A DNA stretch of 64,000 nt from Sedimenticola thiotaurini (GCA_011051715.1 DRKP01000023.1:1-64000); one strand, 5' to 3'. Shown: positions 26,634 through 37,463, counted from the first letter of the stretch. A program made the numbers and translations. Notes: generated from the letters alone by a model not told the origin.

Positions 26634-29600
26634 TCAGCCGAGGGCCTCCATCAGCTTGCGGGCCTCGTCCTGCTGGGTCTCGTTGCCCTCCTCGACCACT
26701 TCGTCGAGGATGCTGCGCGCCCCTTCCGAGTCGCCCATGTCGACATAGGCCCGGGCCAGATCGAGCTTGGTGTTGACCTCGTCGGCCTCCTCTTCCCCGA
26801 CCTCGCCTTCCAGCTCGGAGATGGTCTCGTCCACTTCGAGCTCGTCCAGGGAGATCACCTCGTCGGATGTGGCGTCGGCGGTTCCCGCTCCGGGCCCGGA
26901 TGTCTCTTCCTGCGCCGGCTCCAGCTCGATCCCGTCCAGGGAGAGGGTCTCCTCCTGCTGCCCTGCCTCGGTGGCGGGTTCGGTGGAGAAGTCGAGGACC
27001 GTGGATTCCAGCTCCTCCACCTCCTCCTGCGGGGGCGGAGCGGCGGCTTCCGAATCCTCCCCGCTCTCCACCAGCTCGCTGGCGAGATCGTCCAGGCTCA
27101 GGGTGCCGGTGTCCTCCAGCGAGGCCAGATCGAACTCCGGTTCCTCCTCGCTCTCCGTGTCCCGGCTCGCGCCTGCCTCGCTCTCCGCTGCAGCCTGGGT
27201 GCCCAGGTCCAGATCGAAGTCGAGGCCACCGGCCAGCGGCTCCTCTTCCCCGGCCTTCTCCGCCGGATCCTTCGTCTCGCCGTTTCCGGCCAGTTCGCCA
27301 AGGTCTCCCAGATCCAGGTTGTCCAGGTCGTCCAGGCCTTCGAAGGCGTCGCCCAGGGACTCCGCGGTCTCCGCACTGGTGTCACCGGTCTGCTCTTCCG
27401 GTGTTGCGGCAGCGCCGCCGGCAGCGATGCCGCCGGCGAGGGCCCCGGCCGCGAACAACTGGCTGCTGGGCGCGATCTTGCTGCCCATGGAGACCAGCTT
27501 CTCCCAGGAGGCCGGATCCTTGTCCGGCATCCCCGTTTCGGAGGCGCGTTCGGCCAGCCGGGTGAAGCCCTCCTCGTCCTTGGTGGCATACAGCACCTCG
27601 GCCAGCTTGAGCATCAGGTCGGTCCGCTCCGGCTCCCGCTCCAGCGCCTGGCCGATCAACTCCTCGGCCTGCTTGTAGCGGCCATAGGCGATATAGACGT
27701 CCGCCTCGGCCACCGGATCCACCTCGCCGGTCTCCTCCTGCAGGGCATCGATGTCGCTGGGCGAGAAATCGCTCAGGAAGGAGGTCTCCTCGGTGGGATG
27801 GGAGGCGGGTCCCTCACTGGCCAGCGCCGTCTCGTCTCCCTCCTCCTCCATGGTATTGACCAGGATGCTCTCCTGGAACTCCTCGTCCCGGGCGCGGCGG
27901 CGACGGCTCACCGCCGCCCAGATGATCGCCAGCAACAGCACGCCACCACCGGCCGCCGCCCCCATCATCAGGTTGGGATCCGACATCAGGCGATCCAGCA
28001 GGGCCGGCTTCTTCGGCGGCACTGCCGCCACCGGCGCTTCCGCTTCCGTCCCGGTCGGCTCCGCTTCGGCGGTGACCGGCTCCGCCGTGTCGGTCGCGGC
28101 CGGTGCCGGCTCGGTGATGTCACCGCTCTCCATCCCGACGGCGGCACCGGTCTCCCCCTCCTCGACCACCACGGTCTCCTCGTCCGTGGCCGGCACCTCC
28201 TCTTCGCCGCTGGCGCCGGCTTCTTCGTCCGCGCCGGCTCCGGCAGCGGCGATCACCGTCTCCGTCCCGGCCTCCATCTCCGGGGTGGCCTCTTCGCCGG
28301 CCGCCGCAGTGGTGGTGCCGCTCTCTTCCGTCATCTCTCCGGCGGCAGTGACCGTCTCACCGGTTTCACCCTCTGCCGCCGCCTGGTCGATTCCTGCGGC
28401 CTCGGTCCCGGCTCCGGCGGCCGCTCCCTCCTCTTCAGCGGCAACCGGCTCCATGCCGGGCCCGGGCTGTTCCGTGCCGGCGGCACCCTCTTCCCCGGTG
28501 TCGGCGAGCGGCGCCGATTCCCCGCCACCCTCTTCCGGCATCACCTCTGCCGTGGTGGTGGTCTCGGCGGCCATGCCCTCCTGTTCCACGTCCCCGGTCT
28601 CGCTGAGGGCGGCCTGCAACTGTGCCAGCTGGTTGTTCTGCAACGTCACCAGGCGTTGCAGATCGGCCAGCTGCGCCTCCAGGTCCTTCACCCGGGACTG
28701 CAGTTCCCGCCCCTCTTCCAGGGCACTCTGCCGCGCCTCCTCCGAGGCGAGCAGTTCCTGTTTCAGCTGGGCGACGACGGCGGTCGGATCCTTGCTCTCC
28801 GCCGGTCCCGCCTCACCCTCTCCGGCCGGCCGTGCGGTGGCGATCTTCAGCTCCGCCTCCGGTACCGGTTCGGCCGGTGCCGTGGTGGTGCCGGCGGCGG
28901 GGGCCTGAGCGGTCGCCGGCGCCGCAGCCGGCTGCGGACCGGCCGCCACGGCCGGTCGCGCGGCGCGCCATTCGTTGACCTGGTCCCTGAACGCCTGGCG
29001 CGCCTGGGCCGGCGTCATCGCCAGGATCTGCTCGCGCGCCGGAACCCGCAGGATCTGTCCCACCTTCAGATTGTTGATGTTGCGTCTGATGAAGGCCTCA
29101 GGATTGGCCTGGAACAGGGCCATCATCATCTGTTCCTGGGTCGCTCCCTGGGGGCGGAGCCGGCTGGCGATGCCCCACAGCGTATCGTTGCGCCGGGTCG
29201 GGCCGTACTCACCGGCGGCCCCATAGCCGCCGGCCGCGCCCGTCCCCGCGGTGGCGGCGGGGGCCGCAGGCCGTGCCAGCTCCGCGGCGGGACGCGATAC
29301 CGGGGCCGGCCGTCGCGCCAGGGTCACCGGTGGATCCAGCAGCACGGTGTATTCACGCAGCAGCCTGCCCTTGGGCCAGTTCACCTCGAGCAGGAAATCG
29401 AGGAAGGGCTCCACCACCGGGTCCCGGCTGGTCACCCGGATGACACCGCGGCCATCGGGCAACCGCATCGGCTTGAAGCGGAGCTGGGAGAGATAGTAGG
29501 GACGCTCGATGCCCGCCTTGCGGAAGGCCTCGGCGTTGGCCAGATTGACCCGGATATCCTCGATCTCCTCGTTGCCCAGTGACAACAGCTCGATCTCGGC

Positions 29601-29717
29601 GTTGAAGTATTCGTTCAATGCCGATTTGGATCGAAGTTCCCCAAGACCCAGGGCGTTGGCCCCGAACGACGAGACGCCCAGTGCAACGGCGATTGCCAAG
29701 GAAAGTTTACGAACCAT
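26634..29717 (-). CDS. fimV: FimV-like pilus assembly/peptidoglycan-binding hub protein
   Basis: The 1027-residue protein is built like FimV, which organises type IV pili and polar proteins. A signal peptide (cleavage near GANA-LG, about residue 22) is followed by the conserved FimV N-terminal domain (to about 130), a LysM domain (about 176-230, DTLWGIASRLRP), a short coiled coil (about 330-365), a very acidic Ala/Glu/Gly/Thr-rich linker (about 380-570), one membrane helix (about 586-603), a cytoplasmic TPR-like segment (about 660-720) and the FimV C-terminal domain (about 985-1027). The linker is low complexity and probably variable in length. It sits downstream of asd, as in pseudomonads. 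GAGGGGG precedes the ATG, after a GACCGGCA/TGCCGGTC hairpin (29738-29757). Confidence 0.93.
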   Translation of the reverse strand: MVRKLSLAIAVALGVSSFGANALGLGELRSKSALNEYFNAEIELLSLGNEEIEDIRVNLANAEAFRKAGIERPYYLSQLRFKPMRLPDGRGVIRVTSRDPVVEPFLDFLLEVNWPKGRLLREYTVLLDPPVTLARRPAPVSRPAAELARPAAPAATAGTGAAGGYGAAGEYGPTRRNDTLWGIASRLRPQGATQEQMMMALFQANPEAFIRRNINNLKVGQILRVPAREQILAMTPAQARQAFRDQVNEWRAARPAVAAGPQPAAAPATAQAPAAGTTTAPAEPVPEAELKIATARPAGEGEAGPAESKDPTAVVAQLKQELLASEEARQSALEEGRELQSRVKDLEAQLADLQRLVTLQNNQLAQLQAALSETGDVEQEGMAAETTTTAEVMPEEGGGESAPLADTGEEGAAGTEQPGPGMEPVAAEEEGAAAGAGTEAAGIDQAAAEGETGETVTAAGEMTEESGTTTAAAGEEATPEMEAGTETVIAAAGAGADEEAGASGEEEVPATDEETVVVEEGETGAAVGMESGDITEPAPAATDTAEPVTAEAEPTGTEAEAPVAAVPPKKPALLDRLMSDPNLMMGAAAGGGVLLLAIIWAAVSRRRRARDEEFQESILVNTMEEEGDETALASEGPASHPTEETSFLSDFSPSDIDALQEETGEVDPVAEADVYIAYGRYKQAEELIGQALEREPERTDLMLKLAEVLYATKDEEGFTRLAERASETGMPDKDPASWEKLVSMGSKIAPSSQLFAAGALAGGIAAGGAAATPEEQTGDTSAETAESLGDAFEGLDDLDNLDLGDLGELAGNGETKDPAEKAGEEEPLAGGLDFDLDLGTQAAAESEAGASRDTESEEEPEFDLASLEDTGTLSLDDLASELVESGEDSEAAAPPPQEEVEELESTVLDFSTEPATEAGQQEETLSLDGIELEPAQEETSGPGAGTADATSDEVISLDELEVDETISELEGEVGEEEADEVNTKLDLARAYVDMGDSEGARSILDEVVEEGNETQQDEARKLMEALG

Positions 29718-29931
29718 GCAGCCCCCTCATTGCCCCCGACCGGCACCCTTGCCGGTCCCGGGCTGTTCAGATGTCCATCTTCCAATGCCCCCCCGGTCGA
29801 CCCGGGACGATTCCAGAAAATACATGATATAGAGTCTTCAACTCACCGTCTTCAGACGATCGATCTACAGCAAACAGGGAACATGCAAAGGCCTCGTGCA
29901 GCACCATCCCTTGGCCCTGCTGCCGCTGTGC

Positions 29932-31053
29932 TCAGCGCTCCAGCAGTATTCTCAGCATGCGCCTGAGGGGTTCGGCCGCGCCCCAGAGCAGCTGATCGCC
30001 GACGGTGAAGGCGGACAGATAGCTCCCCCCCATCGCCAGCTTGCGCAGGCGGCCGACCGGTACCGAGAGCGTCCCGGTCACCGCCGCCGGCGTCAGTTCC
30101 CTCGTGCTGGCCTCCCGCTCGTTGGGGATCACCTTCACCCAGTCGTTGGCGGAGGCCAGTATCCCTTCGATCTCATCTATCGGCACGTCGCGCCGCAACT
30201 TGATAGTCAGGGCCTGGCTGTGGGAGCGCATGGCGCCGATACGGACGCAGATCCCGTCGATCGCCACCGGATCGGACTGGCGGCCGAGGATCTTGTTGCT
30301 CTCCACCCCGCCCTTCCACTCCTCCCGGCTCTGGCCATTCTCCATCGCCACGTCGATCCACGGGATCAGGCTGCCTGCCAGGGGGACACCAAAGTGCTCA
30401 CGGGGAAACCCCTCGCTGGCGAGGGCCTCGGTGACCCGCCGGTCGATATCCAGGATGGCCGAGGCCGGATCGGCCAGCAACGGCTCCGCCGCCCGGTGCA
30501 GGTAGCCCATCTGCTGCAGCAGTTCGCGCATGTTGCGGGCACCGGCACCGGAAGCGGCCTGGTAGGTCATGGCCGTGGTCCACTCCACCAGGTCCTGGCG
30601 GAACAGCCCGCCCAGGGCCATCAGCATCAGGCTGACGGTGCAGTTGCCACCGATGAAGTCTTTCACACCGCTGTCCAGAGCGTCTGTGATCACGTTCATG
30701 TTCACCGGATCCAGCACGATCACGCTGTGATCGGCCATGCGCAGGGTGGAGGCGGCGTCGATCCAGTAGCCGTCCCAGCCGCTGCTGCGCAGCCGGGGGA
30801 ACAGCGACTGGGTATAGCCGCCACCCTGGCAGGTGACGATCACGTCCATCCGGCGCAGCTCGTCCAGGTCCGCGGCATCCTTCAGCAGCGGGATGTCGCG
30901 GCCGATGTCCGGCCCCTGCTGGCCCACCTGGGAGGTGCTGAAGAAGACCGGCTCCTCGACCAGATCGAAATCGTTCTCCGCCCGCATGCGCTCCAGCAGG
31001 ACCGAGCCCACCATGCCGCGCCATCCAACAAACCCTATGTTTTTCAGTTTCAT
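29932..31053 (-). CDS. asd: Aspartate-semialdehyde dehydrogenase
   Basis: The 373-residue enzyme reduces aspartyl phosphate with NADPH on the way to lysine, threonine, methionine and diaminopimelate. NADP binding is shown by [14 protein letters not shown] at the N-terminus. The catalytic Cys lies in [10 protein letters not shown] at about residue 137, and the His-containing substrate region follows in the second half. This is the gammaproteobacterial Asd type. It lies 53 bp after leuB and 214 bp before fimV. Confidence 0.96.
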   Translation of the reverse strand: MKLKNIGFVGWRGMVGSVLLERMRAENDFDLVEEPVFFSTSQVGQQGPDIGRDIPLLKDAADLDELRRMDVIVTCQGGGYTQSLFPRLRSSGWDGYWIDAASTLRMADHSVIVLDPVNMNVITDALDSGVKDFIGGNCTVSLMLMALGGLFRQDLVEWTTAMTYQAASGAGARNMRELLQQMGYLHRAAEPLLADPASAILDIDRRVTEALASEGFPREHFGVPLAGSLIPWIDVAMENGQSREEWKGGVESNKILGRQSDPVAIDGICVRIGAMRSHSQALTIKLRRDVPIDEIEGILASANDWVKVIPNEREASTRELTPAAVTGTLSVPVGRLRKLAMGGSYLSAFTVGDQLLWGAAEPLRRMLRILLER

Positions 31054-31106
31054 GACTAGATTTCTTGAGAGTTTAGATTATATGTATTCAACGCCACGCC
31101 CCCACC

Positions 31107-32201
31107 TCAGTGATGGCCCGGATCCTGGAGCAGGGCCGTCACCACCGCATCCCCCATGGCCTCGGTGCCCACCTCGGTGGCCCCCGGCGACAGGATGTCG
31201 GGTGTGCGCAGACCGTCGTCCAGCACCTGCTCCACCGCCCGCTCCACCCGGTCGGCCAGCTCTCCTTCGTTCAGCGAGTAGCGCAGCATCATCGCCACCG
31301 ACAGGATGGTGGCCAGGGGATTGGCCACTCCCTGACCGGCGATGTCCGGGGCAGAACCGTGGATCGGCTCGTACATGCCGCGACCGTTTTCGTCCAGGGA
31401 GGCGGACGGCAGCATGCCGATGGAGCCGGTCAGCATGGCGGCGCAGTCGGACAGGATGTCACCGAACATGTTGGTGGTGACCATCACGTCGAACTGCTTG
31501 GGGGCGCGCACCAGCTGCATGGCGGCGTTGTCCACGTACATGTGGCTGAGTTCGATCTCCGGGTGATCCCGCCCGATCCGGATCGCCACTTCGCGCCACA
31601 GCTCGGTGCACTCCAGCACATTGGCCTTGTCCACCGAACAGACGCGGCCGCCGCGCTTGCCGGCGATCTCCATCGCCACCTTCATGATGCGTTCGATCTC
31701 GGACTCCCGGTAGACCAGGGTGTTGAAACCCTCGCGCTCGCCGTTCTCCAGCTCCCGAACGCCACGCGGTTGACCGAAATAGATGCCGCCGGTGAGCTCG
31801 CGCACGATCATGATGTCCAGTCCCGACACCACTTCCGGCTTCAGGGTGGAGGCATCTGCCAGCTGCGGATAGAGGATCGCGGGGCGCAGGTTGGCGAACA
31901 GCCCCAGCTCGGAACGCAGCCCGAGCAGCCCCTTCTCCGGGCGGACCGAGATCTCCAGTGGCTCCCACTTGGGGCCTCCCACCGCCCCCAGCAGGATGGC
32001 GTCCGCCTCCCGCGCCAGCGCCAGGGTCGCCTCCGGCAGCGGATGGCCGGCCGCGTCGTAGGCGGCGCCCCCCACCAGGGCCTCGTCCAGCTCCACGTCC
32101 AGGCCGTGGTGGTCACGCAGGGTGGCCAGCACTTTTACCGCTTCGTGCACGATCTCGGGACCGATGCCGTCTCCGGGGAGGATCAGGATATTCTTGCTCA
32201 T
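31107..32201 (-). CDS. leuB: 3-isopropylmalate dehydrogenase
   Basis: The 364-residue enzyme oxidatively decarboxylates 3-isopropylmalate in leucine synthesis. It opens with [21 protein letters not shown]. The Arg-rich substrate site ([21 protein letters not shown]), the Lys/Tyr pair region (VDKANVLE) and the metal site ([27 protein letters not shown]) are intact. The NAD-binding segment [14 protein letters not shown] identifies it as the NAD-dependent isopropylmalate type rather than isocitrate dehydrogenase. Third gene of leuCDB. Confidence 0.97.
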   Translation of the reverse strand: MSKNILILPGDGIGPEIVHEAVKVLATLRDHHGLDVELDEALVGGAAYDAAGHPLPEATLALAREADAILLGAVGGPKWEPLEISVRPEKGLLGLRSELGLFANLRPAILYPQLADASTLKPEVVSGLDIMIVRELTGGIYFGQPRGVRELENGEREGFNTLVYRESEIERIMKVAMEIAGKRGGRVCSVDKANVLECTELWREVAIRIGRDHPEIELSHMYVDNAAMQLVRAPKQFDVMVTTNMFGDILSDCAAMLTGSIGMLPSASLDENGRGMYEPIHGSAPDIAGQGVANPLATILSVAMMLRYSLNEGELADRVERAVEQVLDDGLRTPDILSPGATEVGTEAMGDAVVTALLQDPGHH

Positions 32202-32330
32202 GGTTGTCGACTACCTGAAAGGATGGATTGAAACGAAATCTTTAAACAGGCGCCGCGCCGGCGCGGCCCGGCCCCGTCGGGACCCGGTCGTCGGCACCGG
32301 CACGGCGCTGCGGTGGAGATGGACCGGTGC

Positions 32331-32975
32331 TCATCCGCTCCCGAACAGCCACGGCGCCTGTTCCCGGCGGCGCGCCTCGTAGGCACGAATTTCCTGCTCA
32401 TGTTGCAGGGTCAGACCGATATCATCAAGCCCTTCCAGCAGGCAGTGCTTGCGGAACGGATCGACATCGAACGGGATCGGCTCTCCCCCGGCCGGCAGCA
32501 GTCGCTGGTCGGCCAGGTCGACGGTCATCTCCAGGGCATGCTCCCCGCTGCTCATCCGGAACAGCCTGTCCACTGTTTCAGACGGAAGAACAATAGGTAA
32601 CAACCCATTCTTGAATGAATTGTTGAAGAAGATGTCGGCAAAACTGGGGGCGATCACCACGCGGAATCCGTAGTCGGTGAGGGCCCAGGGCGCATGTTCC
32701 CGCGACGAACCGCAGCCGAAGTTGTCCCGCGCCAGCAGGATGCTGGCATCGCGGTAGCGCGGGTCGTTGAGCACGAAGTCCGGATTGAGCGGACGCCGGC
32801 TGTTGTCCATGCCGGGCTCGCCGTGATCCAGGTAGCGCCATTCGTCGAACAGGTTGGGGCCGAAGCCGGTGCGCTTGATCGACTTCAGAAACTGCTTGGG
32901 GATGATGGCGTCGGTGTCCACGTTGGCACGGTCCAGGGGTGCCACCACGCCGGTAAAGGTCTCGAACTTGTCCAT
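32331..32975 (-). CDS. leuD: 3-isopropylmalate dehydratase small subunit
   Basis: The 214-residue protein starts at an ATG that shares one base with the leuC stop (TGATG). It is the swivelling domain that completes the LeuC aconitase-like active site. [19 protein letters not shown] at the N-terminus and [15 protein letters not shown], which holds substrate-binding Ser and Arg residues, are conserved. A GC-rich 129-bp gap separates it from leuB, so there may be an internal control point. Confidence 0.96.
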   Translation of the reverse strand: MDKFETFTGVVAPLDRANVDTDAIIPKQFLKSIKRTGFGPNLFDEWRYLDHGEPGMDNSRRPLNPDFVLNDPRYRDASILLARDNFGCGSSREHAPWALTDYGFRVVIAPSFADIFFNNSFKNGLLPIVLPSETVDRLFRMSSGEHALEMTVDLADQRLLPAGGEPIPFDVDPFRKHCLLEGLDDIGLTLQHEQEIRAYEARRREQAPWLFGSG

Positions 32976-34390
32976 CACGCCTCCTCCTGCAGTTCTCTGA
33001 CATCGGTGAAGCGGCCGGTCACCGCCGCTGCGGCCGCCATGGCCGGTGAAACCAGGTGGGTGCGCCCCCCCTTGCCCTGCCGTCCCTCGAAGTTGCGATT
33101 GGAGGTGGAGGCGCAACGGTCCCCCGGGGCAAGCCGGTCGGCGTTCATGGCCAGACACATGGAGCAGCCGGGGTCGCGCCACTCGAAGCCGGCCTCGATG
33201 AAGATCCGGTCCAGTCCCTCCGCTTCCGCCTGTCTCTTCACCAGTCCCGAGCCTGGCACCACCAGTGCCTGCCGCACGCCCTCCGCCACCCGGCGTCCGC
33301 GCGCCACCGCGGCGGCGGCGCGCAGGTCCTCGATGCGGGCATTGGTACAGGAACCGATGAAGACGTGATCGACCGGGATCTCGCCGATCGGGGTATCCGG
33401 CTCCAGTCCCATGTAGGCCAGGGCCCGGCGCATCCCCTCCGCCCGCACCGGATCGCTCTCCCGGGCCGGGTCCGGCACCCGGCCGTCGACCGGGGCCACC
33501 ATCTCCGGGGAGGTGCCCCAGGTGACCTGGGGGACGATGCGGGAGGCGTCGATCCGGACCTCCCGGTCGAAGCGGGCCCCGGGATCGGAATGGAGCCGGC
33601 GCCAGTCCGCCTCCGCCCGTTCCCAGAGTTCCCCCGCCGGCGCATGGGGACGTCCCCGCACATAGTCGATGGTGGTCTCGTCCACCCCGATCAGGCCGGC
33701 GCGGGCACCGGCCTCGATGGTCATGTTGCAGACCGTCATGCGCCCCTCCATGGAGAGACTGCGGATCACCTCGCCGGCATATTCGATGACGTGACCGGTG
33801 CCGCCGGCGGTGCCGATCTCGCCGATGATCGCCAGCACCAGGTCCTTGGCGGTCACCCCCGGCCCCAGTTCACCGTCGATGGTGATGCGCATGGTGGGTG
33901 ACTTCTTCTGGATCAGGCACTGGGTGGCCAGCACGTGCTCCACCTCGGAGGTGCCGATGCCGAAGGCCAGGCTGCCCAGGGCGCCATGGGTGGAGGTGTG
34001 GGAATCGCCGCAGACCACGGTCATTCCCGGCAGCACCAGCCCCTGCTCCGGGCCGATCACGTGCACGATCCCCTGGCGCACGTCGTTCATGCCGAACTCC
34101 GGGATGCCGAAGGTCTCGCAGTTGCGGTCCAGGGCCTCGACCTGGATGCGGGCGATCGGATCCCGGATCCCCTGATCGCGGCCACTGGTGGGCACATTGT
34201 GGTCCGGCGTGGCGATGGCCGCGTCGGGCCGCCACGGCCGGCGGCCGCTCAGGCGCAGGCCCTCGAAGGCCTGGGGCGAGGTCACCTCGTGAACCAGGTG
34301 GCGATCGATGTAGATCAGGCCGGTGCCATCCTCGTCGCTGCGCACCAGGTGATCCTCCCACAGCTTGTCGTACAGTGTCTTTGCGCTCAT
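32975..34390 (-). CDS. leuC: 3-isopropylmalate dehydratase large subunit
   Basis: The 471-residue protein is the aconitase-type [4Fe-4S] subunit that isomerises 2- to 3-isopropylmalate. The three cluster ligands are visible: [13 protein letters not shown] at about 347 and [11 protein letters not shown] at about 408/411. [28 protein letters not shown] is the conserved substrate region. First gene of the leu operon, divergent from a LysR-type regulator with a LysR-type palindrome between them. Confidence 0.97.
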   Translation of the reverse strand: MSAKTLYDKLWEDHLVRSDEDGTGLIYIDRHLVHEVTSPQAFEGLRLSGRRPWRPDAAIATPDHNVPTSGRDQGIRDPIARIQVEALDRNCETFGIPEFGMNDVRQGIVHVIGPEQGLVLPGMTVVCGDSHTSTHGALGSLAFGIGTSEVEHVLATQCLIQKKSPTMRITIDGELGPGVTAKDLVLAIIGEIGTAGGTGHVIEYAGEVIRSLSMEGRMTVCNMTIEAGARAGLIGVDETTIDYVRGRPHAPAGELWERAEADWRRLHSDPGARFDREVRIDASRIVPQVTWGTSPEMVAPVDGRVPDPARESDPVRAEGMRRALAYMGLEPDTPIGEIPVDHVFIGSCTNARIEDLRAAAAVARGRRVAEGVRQALVVPGSGLVKRQAEAEGLDRIFIEAGFEWRDPGCSMCLAMNADRLAPGDRCASTSNRNFEGRQGKGGRTHLVSPAMAAAAAVTGRFTDVRELQEEA

Positions 34391-34468
34391 GGTTCCGTCA
34401 TCCGTAGCAGTGGAGTGGACAGCTTAGGCCCGGGTTCTATATAAAACAAATTCATCTTTTTCATATAT

Positions 34469-34489
34469 ATTATTCTTATCGAGAATAAT
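34469..34489. promoter_or_regulatory. LysR-type operator between leuC and the regulator gene
   Basis: ATTATTCT-TATCG-AGAATAAT is an interrupted palindrome of 8-base arms with the T-N11-A core typical of LysR-type binding sites. It lies in an AT-rich island (about 34437-34489) in otherwise GC-rich DNA, suited to divergent promoters for leuC and lysR. Confidence 0.7.
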
Positions 34490-34530
34490 CCTGTTCCCCG
34501 TGGCGGGGACAGCCGACCCGGGGGCCTGCC

Positions 34531-35421
34531 ATGGAGATCAACGAACTCGCCGCCTTCGTCGCCGTCGCCGAGACCGGCTCTTTCTCCCGCGCCGCCGAGC
34601 GCCTGTTCCTGACCCAGCCGGCGGTGAGCAAGCGTATCGCCGGCCTGGAGGGCAAGCTCGCGACACGACTGTTCGACCGCATCGGCCACCGCATCCACCT
34701 GACCGAGGCCGGTCGTCAGCTGCTGCCCCGGGCCCGCTCCCTGCTGCTGGAGATCCGCGACATCGAGCGCGGCATCACCAACCTCAGCGGCGAGATCGGC
34801 GGCACCCTCCGCATGGGGACCAGCCACCACATCGGCCTGCGGCGGCTGCCGCCGGTGCTGAAGCACTACAGCCGCTCCTTCCCCCGGGTGAAACTGGACA
34901 TCCGCTTCCTGGATTCGGAATCGGCCTGCGCCGCGGTGGAACAGGGGGAGCTGGAGCTGGCGGTGGTGACCCTGCCACCGGCCCCCTCTCCGGTACTGGA
35001 ACTGACCCGCATCTGGCACGACCGGCTGCGCTTCGTGGTGGCCGCTGATCATCCGCTGGCGGGGCGCAGGCGTGTCACCCTGGCGGACCTGGCCGGCTTC
35101 CCGGCGGTACTGGCGGCTCACGGCACCTACACCCGCGGCATCCTGGAACAGGCGATGGCGCCACTGGGGCTGTCGCTGCAGGTGGGGATGGCCACCAACT
35201 ACCTGGAGACGCTGAAGATGATGGTGAGCATCGGCCTCGGCTGGAGCCTGTTGCCGGAGAGCATGCTGGACGATCCCGGCCTGCGGCCACTGCAGCTGCC
35301 GGAGATGGCCCTGTCACGGGAGCTCGGCGTGGTCGTCCACCGCCATCGCGTGCTCTCCAACGCCGCCCGGGAGATGCTGGAGAGCTGCCGTCGGTTCCGG
35401 GATCCCCCGGACCGGGGATGA
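34531..35421 (+). CDS. LysR-type transcriptional regulator, divergent from leuCDB
   Basis: The 296 residues are the normal LysR-type length. The N-terminal helix-turn-helix is clear (ETGSFSRAAERLFLTQPAVSKRIAGLE), followed by the linker helix and an effector-binding domain of two alpha/beta lobes. The divergent position and the shared palindrome make leuC the likely target, with an intermediate such as isopropylmalate as a possible co-inducer; this is inference by analogy with LeuO/LysR pairs. Its last 108 bp overlap, tail to tail, the end of the toroid-protein gene on the other strand. Confidence 0.88.
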   Translation: MEINELAAFVAVAETGSFSRAAERLFLTQPAVSKRIAGLEGKLATRLFDRIGHRIHLTEAGRQLLPRARSLLLEIRDIERGITNLSGEIGGTLRMGTSHHIGLRRLPPVLKHYSRSFPRVKLDIRFLDSESACAAVEQGELELAVVTLPPAPSPVLELTRIWHDRLRFVVAADHPLAGRRRVTLADLAGFPAVLAAHGTYTRGILEQAMAPLGLSLQVGMATNYLETLKMMVSIGLGWSLLPESMLDDPGLRPLQLPEMALSRELGVVVHRHRVLSNAAREMLESCRRFRDPPDRG

Positions 35422-36540
35422 GGCGGGCGCTCCCCGTCGACCCGGGATCCCGCCCCGTTCGAGCTTGAGCAGGGCGGAGAGGCAGTGCTGGGTGGAATCG
35501 ATCCGCAGCTGGGGGCGGTGGGCGCCGTCGAGGAACCCCCCCCGGTAACGGGGCAGTTCGGGCGCCACCAGGTAACGGCCCTGGCCGAAGACGATGCGAT
35601 CCTGGCCGGGACGCAGCTGCAGCGCCAGGTTCTTCTCCATCTCGGCCGCCACCCGCTCGCGCACCCGGTCCAGCAGTTCGTCGTCACCGCCCGCGGCCAG
35701 CACCCCCGCCCCCGCCACCAGCCCCTCCACCGAGTAGCAGCTGTTGGAACGGGGATTGACCCGTGGCCGCAGCGAGTCCAGAAAGAACCGCATCTGGTCG
35801 GCGGCGAAACGGCGGAAGCGCGCTTCCCCGGTGGTGTGGTAGCGCACCGCCGCCGCCATCACGCCCCAGTGGAAGAAACCGATCCCGGGATTGCGGCGAT
35901 AACGCTCCATCAGGCCCCTGTCAGCCTGCTGCAGCGCCACCGCCACCCGGTCGTCGAGCGGATGGCGGCGGTGGTAGCTGGCCAGCGCCAGCCAGGCCTC
36001 CCCGTCGGAATAGGGCGAGGCCCGCTCCACCCCGGGCCGGCTGCGGAAACCGCCATCGGCCCGCTGCAGCGCCAGCAGGCCACGCAGCCAGGCATCCAGC
36101 CGGCGCTGCATCTCCGGTCCCGTCAGCCCCCCCTGGAGGAGGGCCAGCAGCGCCAGCGCCGTGGCGCCGGTCTTGGCCCCCGCGGTGGTACCGTCCAGGC
36201 TCACCAGGCGACCGTCACGCCAGGGGATGGAGCGTCGGTCCAGGGCAGCGAGCGCCCGGCGCAGCGCCGCCTCCACGCGGGGATCGGAGCCGCCATCGAG
36301 GTACTCTCCCAGGGCGTAGGCGGCGCCGGCCTGGCGCACGATGTTGTTGCGGCGGGAATCACGCCCGTCGATGAAGTCGTGGCGATAGCGGAACAGGCCA
36401 TCCTCGAGCTGGGCCTCGAGCAGGAAGTCGATGGCCCGGCCGACGCGCTCCCCGGCGACGACGGAGGCGGCTGTCAGGAGCAGGACGAGGAGCAACACCC
36501 CCGCGTGCCAGTGGCCCCGGGCGCGGATTCCCGCCTCCAT
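35314..36540 (-). CDS. Secreted alpha/alpha-toroid (prenyltransferase/squalene cyclase-like fold) protein
   Basis: The 408-residue protein has an N-terminal signal peptide (hydrophobic core about 12-27, ending AASVVA). Helical repeats carry motifs such as EDGLFRYRHDF and RADGGFRSRP, spaced like those in the terpenoid-cyclase/prenyltransferase toroid. No catalytic DxDD motif is evident, so an enzyme function is not claimed; toroid domains also act in protein or glycan binding. Its ATG overlaps the stop of the lipoprotein gene by one base (TGATG), so it belongs to the ECF sigma operon. The last 36 codons are antisense to the end of lysR and look unlike the repeat domain, which may be a read-through extension. 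Confidence 0.75.
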   Translation of the reverse strand: MEAGIRARGHWHAGVLLLVLLLTAASVVAGERVGRAIDFLLEAQLEDGLFRYRHDFIDGRDSRRNNIVRQAGAAYALGEYLDGGSDPRVEAALRRALAALDRRSIPWRDGRLVSLDGTTAGAKTGATALALLALLQGGLTGPEMQRRLDAWLRGLLALQRADGGFRSRPGVERASPYSDGEAWLALASYHRRHPLDDRVAVALQQADRGLMERYRRNPGIGFFHWGVMAAAVRYHTTGEARFRRFAADQMRFFLDSLRPRVNPRSNSCYSVEGLVAGAGVLAAGGDDELLDRVRERVAAEMEKNLALQLRPGQDRIVFGQGRYLVAPELPRYRGGFLDGAHRPQLRIDSTQHCLSALLKLERGGIPGRRGAPASSPVRGIPEPTAALQHLPGGVGEHAMAVDDHAELP

Positions 36541-37463
36541 CAGCTGTTGCGGCCGGGAACCCGCCAGCGTCCCTGGCCGCCGCGACAGACGATGCCGGCT
36601 CCGACCCGGTCACCGCCTGCATCCCCCACCAGGATGCGGTAGCTCCGGCAATAGTGTCCATCCTTCAGCTTCATGGTCCGCAGCGGGGTGATCCCCACCT
36701 GCCGGTGGCGCCCGGCCTGCGGAAGCCAGAGGGTGGAACCGGCCGGCTGGTGTTCCATCGCCCACTGGAAGCGTTCGTCAAAGGCGCGGCGCTGCGCCTC
36801 GCCGAGGTGCTCCAGGGAGGGATGGAAGGCGAGCAGTTCGCGCCGGCGGATGGGTCGACCGGGGGACTCGGTCACCTGCAGCACCACCTGCTCCAGCTCC
36901 GGGGCGTAGTACCAGTAGCGGCGCTGGCGGAACTGTCCCATCCTGTTGCTGCGCTCACACACCACGCGATAGGTGGAGAAGGTGCCGGCCGCCAGATCGA
37001 GCCGCCAGCTGCCGTCCACCTCGCAGTGAAAGTCACGACTGGAGCTCTTTCTCTGCCCGCTGCGCTTGTCCAGGGAGCTGCGCCGGCTGGCAAAGCGGCC
37101 GCTGTTCCCCTGCTGCAGCGGCCACAGCAGATCTTCGGCCACGTCGGACAGGTTGGTCACCCGGTAACGGCGCCCTTCCCGTTCCAGTTCGGGGAGGATG
37201 AAGTTGCGGCCGGTGCGATAGCGGGTCCCCCCGGAGGTGCGCCAGGTGACCGTATCGCCATCGACGGCGATCACCTCCTCCCAACGGCCATTGTCGAGCC
37301 GGCGCCGGTCACCGACACGATGGCGTGGCAGGGGGGCGGGCGCCAGTCCGGAGAGCGCCTCGCTCTTCACCCCTTCTGCCACCGGCATGATGCAGCCGGC
37401 AAGCAGCCCCGAGGCGAGCAGCGGGAGCACGACACGCCTGACCGTCGCCCCAATCCCCTTCAT
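36540..37463 (-). CDS. Lipoprotein with a Cys-Cys-Trp surface-antigen-like C-terminal domain
   Basis: The protein has 307 residues from the ATG at 37463, which overlaps the anti-sigma stop (TGATG). The N-terminus VLPLLASGLLAGC is a lipobox, so the protein is predicted to be lipid-anchored. The middle part is beta-rich with two Cys. The end, LRTMKLKDGHYCRSYR and then IVCRGGQGRW, has two Cys 21 residues apart and Trp seven residues later. The anti-sigma factor encoded directly upstream ends with the same pattern, and Rickettsia-type 17-kDa surface antigens have a related tail. A sensory partner for the anti-sigma factor is a reasonable inference. Confidence 0.8.
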   Translation of the reverse strand: MKGIGATVRRVVLPLLASGLLAGCIMPVAEGVKSEALSGLAPAPLPRHRVGDRRRLDNGRWEEVIAVDGDTVTWRTSGGTRYRTGRNFILPELEREGRRYRVTNLSDVAEDLLWPLQQGNSGRFASRRSSLDKRSGQRKSSSRDFHCEVDGSWRLDLAAGTFSTYRVVCERSNRMGQFRQRRYWYYAPELEQVVLQVTESPGRPIRRRELLAFHPSLEHLGEAQRRAFDERFQWAMEHQPAGSTLWLPQAGRHRQVGITPLRTMKLKDGHYCRSYRILVGDAGGDRVGAGIVCRGGQGRWRVPGRNS

